A stretch of 64,000 nt of DNA, taken from Mercurialis annua (taxonomy: Eukaryota; Streptophyta; Magnoliopsida; Malpighiales; Euphorbiaceae). The stretch covers positions 41,505,653 to 41,569,652 of the forward strand of contig NC_065572.1 in NCBI RefSeq assembly GCF_937616625.2, written 5' to 3'. The number at the start of each line of letters is the position of its first letter. The first letter of the stretch is position 1. The notes under the pieces are model-generated. The model searched no databases. It had not been told where the DNA came from and saw nothing but the letters and a program-made list of their open reading frames with translations. Positions 35,393 through 45,098 of the stretch are shown here, piece after piece. Made by a program: the position numbers and the translations under genes.

Positions 35393-36674
35393 TTTACTTT
35401 CAAACCAAGGCCATTTTTGTATGTTATGTGTTTACTGCTTTAAGGCATGTTAAATGTGATTGAGTCATAGGATCTACTGCGGAATTAGGATTCAAGTCTT
35501 GTCTTTTGAAACGTCATCCTTTGTTTTCAAAACTTTCTTCCTTCATCTATAGGAATGTTGAGTGTCGGTCTTATGTGTTACTGATGCTTTACTTTGGAAT
35601 GTTTATTGCTTATACATTGGTGATTTTTTGGTAGTTGTGCCATATATGAAATATACTTTGGGTGATGTTTTGGTTGGTTGTTGTGTCTTATATGGTGTTT
35701 ACTTCAGATGATGCTTGGTTGGCTGTTGTACCTTATATGATGTTTACCTTGGGTGATTAGTTGTTCGCTTTTACGCCTTAGATGATTTTGATTATAATTG
35801 GTTTTGTTTTACCTTGTTGGTGAGTACAGTTTGTTTTGGCTATGTTTGTTGGTTGCTAAATAGGTTGGCACGTACTATGATACGTTAGGTGTTGGCCTCA
35901 TGTGGTTTTAAAGGATTTTGGTGTTAAATCATTAAGCATGTTTTATGGCTTTATGTTGTTTGACCGCACATTGGTTTTATAGTTTAATTAAGGAAATTGT
36001 TTTGATTTGGTTTGTGTTTCGACACGAGAGCCGGATGAGCGGTCTGGTCACAGTACTTTAGAATGTGATTTTTAGTTATGTTGCAAGTAAACAGATTTCT
36101 CGTATTTCAAAATTTTACATTTGGCTTGGTGTTGACAAATGATTAATTTCAAAGTAATTTTATTTAAATGATGGAATACGGCTTTGATAATTTATTATGA
36201 CTTTTATGATCTTACCATATTTTTGTTTATGGACATTGGAGGTATCTTTGGTCATATGTTTGGTATATTATGTTTGGATGACTTAGGTGTTTATGGAATG
36301 GCTGTTTGAGATTAAAGGTTTTCTCACTTGGGTTTTTGGATTGTTGTTTGATGCTTGGATTACACTGAGCTTCTATTTTGAAAATATTGAGATTTTATTT
36401 AAATAATTTTTTCGAATTTACAAATGTTTTGAATATGTTTTCTAAACGGTTGTTTTGGGTTCGACTTGGGTCACCCAAATTTAGGAGTTGAGCTTCGTAT
36501 TTGCAATGACTTGGCTAACTCGATGGTTTATGATTTAGTTTCCTTGGGAATTCATTTAAAGAGATTGATTTATAAGAAGAGATTTTCCGGATAATGATTT
36601 TGTTTTAACCGTGGGGCTCAACTGAAATTTGAAAGTTCTGTGTTTGACTTTAAATTTCTAAATGAATTTTGAAG

Positions 36675-36980
36675 CGCACTCTTAAAAATCACGAACTTTA
36701 CACGTTTTCTCATTTTAATCACGCAGTTTAAATTTTCTCATTTTCATGCATGAACTACCCATTTTTTCCAAATTTATACACGGTGGTGAGGTGGCACTCA
36801 TTCATTGGTGTAAAATGACCTCCACCTCAGCGAATTACACCAATGGAGCCGTGACACCTCAGCATCGTGCATGAATTTGAGAAAAAAACAGTAGTTCGTG
36901 CATGAAAATGAGAAAATTTAAACTGCGTGATTAAAATGAACAAACGTGTAAAGTTGGTGAATTTTTATGACATTAATCCT
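36675..36980. mobile_element. Foldback MITE in element E (about 300 bp)
   Basis: Long inverted arms: AACTTTACACGTTTTCTCAT and ATCACGCAGTTTAAATTTTC on the left are mirrored near 36905-36960 on the right. The corresponding place in C (near 27070) lacks the insert. The outer ends are diverged and I could not define a clean target duplication, so limits are approximate. The right end AGGATTAATGTCATAAAAAT (minus strand) resembles Mutator-type MITE ends. Confidence 0.65.
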
Positions 36981-37903
36981 ATATTAAATGTTGATTTTAT
37001 TACAATGATTCTGAGTATGTTGTGGCATGTTTTGTTTTGAGATTTGAGATATCATTAGGTTATATGGATTTTGTGTGCCATGTCGGTCGATATATAATGA
37101 TCAAATTGGATGTTTCATGCTCGTTTCTTTTGATAGCATGTTAGTTGCCTACCATGTTTATGATTTGTTAAATGGCAAGATGTTTGGGTTAAATGTGGGT
37201 TAAGGCAATGCTTGGGTGATTTATGGTTAGATGGAAATCATAACTTGTTGGTGTTATTCCGTGTTAGTATGCCCCGTAAATTGGTTAAGTTTTGCTATTT
37301 TAGTTGTTTATTATTGTTTGTCTAGTTGTGCGAATATCACATATGGTCATTACTAGTAGGTTTTTCTTTGGCTTAACCTGGATGATTGGTATTGATATTT
37401 AAGACGAACCTTTGCTTAGCCCTTGTCTTTTATTTTATTGTTCTGTTTTGTGGGTCGAGATCTTTGGGTTTCGATATGGAAGATGAGGAAAGTATTTCTT
37501 TGAAACTGTTGATGGTTCCTGCTTATCCTAGATAAAGATATTGAAAATTCTGACTCGGATAGATATATCGGTGTATTAACACACTAGTGCTTACGTTATG
37601 TTGGGCGGCGCGATGCCGGAACTGAAATTGAGTTTCGTAGATAATTATGGTATGTGTCGTTTTTATTTAAGTATAATTTCAGTTTAGTTGATGTAAATTT
37701 GGATATTATTTTCGCATAAGGGAATTTAGTGGTGTAGTCATTTTGATATATTATATGATTTGGTAGATTGCAAGTAAGGAGTTTTAGAAATGTTTTTGAG
37801 GGTATCGAGTGCACATCTCACAGAGTGTAACGTCTAGCAAATGTTTTATTGAGAAATTGATGTCAAATGAAAATTTGTGAAAGTATTTGAAATGTTTTAT
37901 TAA

Positions 37904-38116
37904 GTAATTATGCCCAGACATATCATGAACATGCATTTTTGTATGTCACAAATAGGGAATTGCATTGAGCATTGAGTATGTTCACTAAAAAAAGAAAGAA
38001 GAAATAAATAAGTAATTGGTACATGCATTATAGTACATGCATCACGTGTATAGAAATGATTAGAGTTGGATGCAACTCTTGGAGATGAGAGATGTCATCA
38101 CTCTGCCGCACAATTA
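37904..38116 (+). other. Conserved non-coding module, element E copy
   Basis: Blocks AATTATGCCCAGACATATC, GCATTGAGCATTGAGTATG, TACATGCATTATAGTACATG, GAGATGAGAGATGTCATCAC and CACAATTACG. It is the closest match to the copy in A. Confidence 0.65.
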
Positions 38117-38916
38117 CGTAAAATGGATTTTATCAATAAAGTGTTTTGAGGAAAATGTTTTGAAACGAACTCGCGAGTCACTTTGGGATAAATGTATTTC
38201 AAATGATTTTGAAACTATTACCGAAAGGTAGCTAGACAAATACTCTATGATGATGATGGTGAATTGAGGACGATTACGCTATGAGAGATTGGTCTGTAGT
38301 ATCATAATTTTGTGTTTCGTAGAAATTAGTATTGGATATAAGGTTTCACTCGAATTATTGTTGTAATAATTATGATAGGATTTTGAGGTCGGATTGGAAG
38401 GATTACGTGTTAGCTTCTGATTTATGATTTGAGGGTTGTTGGATTAAGGGATTTGGTTGTGCTCCATGTGTGTGTATACACTGTGATTTTAAAAGAAGTT
38501 TGGTTTTTATATATTCATTTTTATGTAAATGTTTTGGTTACTCCTATAAAATATTGTGTGAACAAATATATTTTCTTTACAAATATTTTCCATTTTGTTA
38601 AAAGGATAAAATTTTATCAAGTTTGAATTAAAAAGGAACAATAATTTTATTTGTTAAACGATTCTTATAGATTTGTAACTTATTTAAAAGTAAGGTGTAA
38701 CTGCGAATTTAAAATACGAATGTTTTTGAAAATTTTAATGTGTTTCAAAAAGTAAAAGCATTTTGGTTTTTGTATATAAAGAGAGGTATAAGATGTTAAC
38801 GCCTTTAAAGAAAAGTGGAAAATACTAATATAAATTATTTTTTGTTTCGGAAAAATTTGTTTTCTTATAAGTTTCACTTGAGTATAACCGATGACCCGGT
38901 TAATAGTGAATTTGAT

Positions 38917-41900
38917 CAAAAAGGTGAAACGTTTGGATTTGTTTCATAACTTTTTAAACGTTTAGCTTAAATCGCTAAAAAGGTGAAACGTTTGGTATTG
39001 TTTCGTAACATTTGTAAATGTTTGACATAAATCGCTAAATAGATGAAACGTTCGGTTTTGTTTCGTAACTTCTGTAAACGTTTGGCATAAATCGCTAAAA
39101 AGGTGAAACGCTTAGATTTATTTCGTAATGTTTATAAATGTATGGCTTAAATTGCTAAAAAGGTGAAACGTGTGATTTGTTTTGTAACTTTTGTAAACGC
39201 TTGACTTAAATTGCTTGAAACGTTTGGATTTGTATCGTAACGTTTGTAAACGTTTGGCTTAAATAGCTAAAAAGGTGACACGTTTGGATTTGTTTCGTAA
39301 CGTTTTGTTTAAATCGCTAAAAAGGGAAAACGTTTGGATTTGTTTCGTAACGTTTGTAAATGTTTATCTTAAATCGCTAAAAAGGTGAAATGTTTGGTTT
39401 TATTTCCTAACGTTTGTAAACGTTCGGCTTAAATCACTAAAAAGGAGAAACGTTTGGATTTGTTTTGGAACGTTTGTAAACATTTGGTTTAAATCTCTAA
39501 TAAGGTAAAACATTTGGATTTGTTTCGCAACGTTTTAAACGTTTGGCTTAAATCGGTAAAATGGGGAAACGTTTGGATTTGTTTCTTAACGTTTGTAAAC
39601 ATTTTGCTTAAATCGCTTAAAAGGTGAAACGTTTGGAGTTGTTTCATAACATTTGTAAACGTTTGGTTTAAATTGCTAAGCATGTGAAACGCTTGGATTT
39701 GTTTCGTAACGTTTGTAAACGTTTGGCTTAAATCGCTAAAAATGTGAAACATTTGGTTTTGTTTCGTAAAGTTTGTAAACGTTTGGTTTAAATTACTAAG
39801 CATGTGAAACGCTTGGATTTGTTTCGTAACGTTTGTAAACGTTTGGCTTAAATCGCTAAAAATGTGCAACGTTTGGTTTTGTTTCGTAAAGTTTGTAAAC
39901 GCTTGATTTAAATTGCTAAAAAGGTGAAACTCTTGGGTTTGTTTGGCAACATTTGTAAACGTTTGGCTTAAATCACTAAAAAGGTGAAACGGTTGTTTTT
40001 GTTTCGTAACGTTTGTAAACGTTTGGCTTAAATTGCTAAAAAGGTGAAATGCTTGGACTTGTTCCGTAACGTTTTAATCGTTTAGCTTAAATCTCTAAAA
40101 AGGTGAAACCGTCGGTTTCGTTTCGTAACGTTTATAAATGTTTAGTTTTATTTCGTAACCTTTGTAAACGGTCGGCTTAAATCGCTAAAAAGGTGAAACG
40201 TTTGGTTTTGTTTCGTAACATTTTAAACGTTTGACTTAAATCGCTAAAATTTGGAAACGTTTGGTTTTGTTTCGTAACGTCTGTAAACGTTTGGCTTAAA
40301 TCGCTACAAAAGGTGAAACGTTTGGATTTGTTTCTTAACACTTGTAAATATTTTGCTCAAATCGCTAAAAAGGTGAAACATTTGGTTTTGTTTCGTAACG
40401 TTTGCTTAAATTGCTAAAAAGGTGAAACGCTTGGATTTGTTTCGTAACATTTGTAACCGTTTTGCTTAAATCGCTAAAAAGATGAAACGTTTGGATTTGT
40501 TTCGTAACGTTTGTAAACGTTTGGCTTAAATCGCTAAAAAAGTGAAACGTTTGAATTTGTTTCGTAACGTTTTAAACTTTTGGTTTTGTTTCGTAACATA
40601 TATAAACCTTTGGCTTAAATCGCTCAAAATGTGAAACGTTTGGCTTAAATCACTAAAAATATGAAACGTTTAGATTTGTTTCGTAACGTTTTCAACGACT
40701 GGTTTTGTTTTGTATCTTTTATAAACGTTTGGCTTAAATTACTAAAAAGGTGAAAGGTTTGGATTTGTTTCGTAACGTTTGTAAACGTTTGGCTTAAATC
40801 GCTAAAATGGTGAGACGTTTGGATTTGTTTCGTAACGTTTGTAAACGTTTTGCTTAAATCGCTTTTCTAAACGTTTGGCTTAAATCGCCAAAAAGGTGAA
40901 ACGTTTGTTTTTGTTTCATAATGTTTGGATTTGTTTCGAAACGTTTGGCTTCAATCGCTAAAAAGGTGAAATAGTGGGATTTGTTTCGTAACGTTTGTAA
41001 ATGTTTGGCTTAAATTGCTAAAAAGGTGAAACGCTTGGATTTGTTTCGTAACGTTTGTAAACGTTTTTCTTAAATTTAAAAAGGTGAAACGTTTGGATTT
41101 GTTTCGTAACGCTTTAAACGTTTTGTTTTGTTTCGTATCGTTTGTAAAAGTTCCGCTAAAATCGCTAAAAATCTGAAACAATTAGATTTGTTTCATAATT
41201 TTTGTATACTTTTGGCTTAAATTGCTAAAATAGGGAAACGTTTGGATTTGATTTTTAACGTTTGTAGACGTTTGACTTAAATCGCTAAAAAGGTGAAACG
41301 TTTTGATTTGTTTCGTAACGTTTGGCGTAAATTGCTAAAAAGGTGAAACGCTTGAAATTGTTTCGTAACATTTGTAAACGTTTGGCTTAAATTGCTAATA
41401 AGGGGAAACGCTTGGATTTGTTTCGTAACAATTGTAAAGGTTTGGCTTAAATTGCTAAAAAGGCGAAACGATTGGATTTGTTTCGTAACATTTGTAAACG
41501 TTTGGCTTAAATGGCTTAAAAGGTGAATTGTTTGGATTTGTTTCGTAATGTTTGTAAACGTCTGGCTTAAATTGCTAAAAATGCAAAACGTTTGGATTTG
41601 TTTCATAATGTTTCAAACGTTTGGTTTTGTTTCGGAAAGTTTATAAACGTTTGGCTTATATCGCTAAAAATGTTAAACGTTTGGTTTTGTTTAGTAACGT
41701 TAAACGTTTGGCTTAAATCGCTAAAAATGTAAAACTTTTGGATTTGTTTCGTAAAGTTTTAAACGTTTGGTTTGGTTTTGTAACTTTTATAAACGTTTGG
41801 CTTAAATCGCTAAAAAGGTGAAACGTTTGGATTTGTTTCGTAACGTTTGTAAACATTGGGCTTTAATCTCTAAAAAGGTGAAACATTTGGATTTGCTTCG

Positions 41901-42357
41901 TAATATTTAAAACGTTTGGTTTTATTTCGTAACGTTTTAAATGTTTGGTTTTTTTTCGTAACGTTTTTAAACGTTTGGCTTAAATCTCTAAAATGGGGAA
42001 ACGTTTGAATTTGTTTCGTAACGTTTCTAAACGTTTGATTAAATCGCTAAAATAAGGAAACGTTTTGATTTGTTTCGTAACGTTTGTAAATGTTTGGCTT
42101 AAATCGCTAAAAAGGTGAAACACTTGGATTTGGTTCGTAACGTTTGTCAATGTTTGGCTTAAATTTCTAAAAAGGTGAACGCTTGGATTTGTTTCGTAAC
42201 GTTTGTAAACGTTTAGCTTAGATCGCTAAAAAGGTGAAACGTTTGCATTTGTTTCGTAATGTTTGTAATCGTTTGGCTTAAATCGCTAAAATGGGGAAAT
42301 GTTTTGATTTGTTTCGTATTTGTAAACGTTTGGCTTAAATCGCTAAAAAGATGAAAC
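38917..42357. repeat. 60-bp satellite array, block 4 (about 57 monomers, one orientation)
   Basis: Uninterrupted forward-orientation monomers from AAAAAGGTGAAACG to GATGAAAC. Monomers are more uniform than in blocks 1 and 2; between 39540 and 40020 they run in exact 60-bp register. The reverse strand is open for up to 126 codons with a 20-residue period (39489-39869), a result of the period. Confidence 0.95.
39661..39900. repeat. 120-bp dimer unit duplicated within the satellite
   Basis: Two consecutive 120-bp units. Each has one monomer with CTAAGCATGTGAAACGCTTG followed by one with CTAAAAATGTG and CGTAAAGTTTG. The two dimers differ at only a few positions, while neighbouring monomers within a dimer differ more, which marks a local higher-order duplication. 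Confidence 0.75.
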
Positions 42358-45098
42358 TGTAATATCCCGTGTTTTTCCGTCATGGTTTTGTCGTGTTTAC
42401 GACTTGGTTTCGGATTATCTATTGTGGAATTAGCAAGTGTGACACTTTGTTTGGGGTTCGATTTGTATCTTGTATGTGTCACATTGGTCGTGTGAGTTTT
42501 CAATGTCAATTTGATTTGTATCCGGATTATAATCGATGATGTGTTCTTTTATCTTCTTAATCTGACATGTTTTGATAAAACATTCATATCTCCCAATTGC
42601 ACCGTTGGATCGAGCTCATATTTGGATATGCTGTGCACGAGAAAATGTTGACTGTTGGACCCAAAATTGAGGCGCGTTGGAGGGCGCATTGGGTCCATCG
42701 CGCCTCGCAACGCGCCCTAGGCTTTTTGTGCCTTTTGAGAAGGCGCAACGGCAAGCGCGATGAGCCATCGCGCCTCGCATCGCACTTGTCGAGTATTCTG
42801 ATATTGGGGCCTATAAATAGACCCCTTTTCGGAGCTAAAACACTTCTATTTCATTCCTACTAACCCTAGCCGACCTAAATTACTTTCACTCTCTGAGATT
42901 GATTTTTATTTCACCATTCCCTCTCAATTTTGGATTTTGGTAAGCGATTCTTACGTTTTTCCTTTATGTAAACATAGTTCCTTTATTTATATCGAGTCCT
43001 TACTTGATAATCTTTGATTTCCAGCGACTTGGGTGTTAGAATATCATCTCTAATCTGATCTCTTTTGTTCTTCGCTTCGATTCGTTGTTTCATATCCGGT
43101 ATGTACCATGCTTGCGCCATATTGTGTTTATCATGTTATAGATTCATGGTTTTGTTGTATATTAATTTACAAACTATTTTACCTTGGTTGTTGGATCTGA
43201 AATTATAGGTTGTTATGATTAGATTAGCATGCTTGTATTGAATCCTTACATAGGTTTCATGAAATCTATTGCTAGGTTTTGTGCTAGATTCTTGGTATGA
43301 TCTTGGCATGTTTTATTCATTGTTTTGGTGTGATGATTTATGGCTAGAAATACATGTTTAGAGCGGACATAGTTTGATTGAATAAATCCTTTATTGTTTG
43401 GCATGTTTGGTGGATCTAAGGTTTATTAATTGACTTATAATGCACGTTTATACTTTGGTTGATTCGATTGTTGTTCTTAGACCCTAGTTGCTGCCCATAA
43501 GCGATTTAAGGATGTTATGGATGTTTGTAACATGTTGGCAATGTTTAAAGATCGTTGGTTTTCTTTCGTGTTAATTTTACATGAGATGGCGATGTTGTGC
43601 CATGTAAATGGTTGAATTGGTTTCTCTATTTCAGATCTGAATTAAATGACTCATATGTGTATTTAGACCTCATATGGATCATTCGATATGCTGTGGGACA
43701 TGTGTGTCTACTCTGGATGGTTTTTCCAAGTGTTGGCAAAAGGTTGAAACATGTTGTATAAATGGTTTATTTGGTTGTTAAGCTATGATTGAGTTCCATG
43801 GTTTTCAAATGAACGTTGTTTTGATTTAAAGGTTTTGGATTATACTTTGGTTTTACTCTAGCATAAAGTTGGGTCGGGTTAGACTTGGGTTGCCCGACAT
43901 GTGAGATTAAGCTTGAAAGCTAATTCACTACTCTTAGATTTTCACTTGGTTTTAAAGTTTTAAACTAAGTTATATACGTACTCCGGATTATATTTTCAAC
44001 GGGAACTCAATTATGCTTAACTTAGTTGTTTGACTTTGGCATTACTTTGGATATGGAATGTTTACGCATGGATGTTGTGATTGGGCTTGTACTTTGGGTT
44101 GTGGATGAGATACTAGTCCTATGTTGTGTCTAGTATTCTTAGAGTTAGGGGATGAATTGTTTTTAACTTAAGCTTTGTTTCTAGACCCGTCGACTGTTCG
44201 TGCTTCAGAGTCAGAGCAAGTTTAGGTTGCTTGCCAGGTAATCACGTGGATTAGCAAGCAATGAGTTTATATCGCTATTTACCGCTTTATCAAGTAAATT
44301 GTGGATTTTCATATATATAAATGTTTGCAAACTGTTTTAAGCCATTATGGATCTGGATTGAAACGAGCTACTCGATAGGCTTGCATCGAGACAGTGTGCA
44401 CCAATAAGTACTCTAGGATCGGCAGACCAATGTCTTGCTTACGCTGGAAATTGACGAGGATTTGTTCCCGTCCACTCTGGGATTTAGCGTGATACGTCGC
44501 ACTTACGCTGGGATCATTTCAATACAGTATCTCCATAATGTTTTTTATATTAGTAAAAGAAGTGCTTTGAGGTTTTAAAGGTTTTCACTTAATAAATGTA
44601 AATAGTTGTATGAACTCATCTCAGTATATATGACTCTGTTGTTTTCCCAATTTTTCTAGGTTTATGATTTTGAGCGCGTCTGATTGATCTCCAGCTTTCA
44701 TTATTCTATGGAGATCTACTTTTGGTTTTAAATAAAGATAGTCATTCTTTTAAAACTCTTAGACCGTAATAGTGATAGTTATGTCTTTATTATTTCAGAA
44801 TATTGATATCAGAACAGTCTGACTGTTGTTTAAGCTTATGTTGACATGTATTACTTTGGATTCAGACCTATTATATATAAGGCATGTTGTTAGAGTCTCG
44901 GATTAGTGCCGAGCATTTTATTATATAACTGGTTATATAAACTGTTAGATTTAGGTTAGAGTCTCGGTTGCCCCCGAGCAGTGGTTTTCTTGCAGGTTTA
45001 TTTGTTTGTATGGTTATCCGCAAGGCTAGCTACGGGTTTCGGTACAACCATACTCATACCCTAGCGCCGGTCGCGATCCGGGAAATTGGGTCGTGACA
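42358..45098 (+). mobile_element. Element F: 2.7-kb solo LTR, Gypsy Tekay/Del-type
   Basis: Starts TGTAATATCCCG, ends GGGTCGTGACA, and is flanked by a perfect 5-bp duplication GAAAC (42353-42357 and 45099-45103) in satellite. There is no internal sequence, so it is a solo LTR. Same family as truncated LTR E. It contains an apparent promoter near 42660-42819, a CCCTAGCCGACC segment, and the block with AAACGAGCTACTCGATAGG shared with B and E. An 88-codon frame at 42597-42863 lies over the promoter and has no known domain. Confidence 0.9.
42660..42819 (+). promoter_or_regulatory. Element F: GC-rich repeat cluster and TATA box
   Basis: A CpG-rich patch (42670-42790) with repeated CATCGCGCCTCGCA units stands out from the AT-rich LTR. 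TATAAATA follows at 42812-42819 in context GGGGCCTATAAATAGACC. The order suggests upstream elements plus a core promoter; transcription would start about 30 bp downstream (inference). Confidence 0.6.

Larger units (their letters stand above)
35377..38916 (+). mobile_element. Element E: non-coding internal region, truncated
   Basis: Runs from just before the PBS to about 38916, where satellite resumes at AAAAAGGTGAAACG. It has no coding frame with known domains. Collinear with the internal region of C, it ends at a point equivalent to about 29020-29030, so the last ~0.9 kb, the PPT and the whole 3' LTR are missing. A foldback MITE occupies 36675-36980. Confidence 0.7.

Noticed and set aside
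39489..39869. 126-codon repetitive frame (and similar ones in every satellite block) as a repeat-protein gene
   Set aside because: Sequence is plain 60-bp satellite read in the one frame without a consensus stop; no promoter, no fixed ends, and monomers drift without coding bias that I can see.
38917..42357. CRISPR-like array
   Set aside because: Repeats are contiguous with no unique spacers, in a plant genome; this is a satellite.
42597..42863. 88-codon Arg-rich frame
   Set aside because: Lies over the CpG-rich promoter patch and TATA box of solo LTR F; the corresponding segment of LTR E is unrelated.
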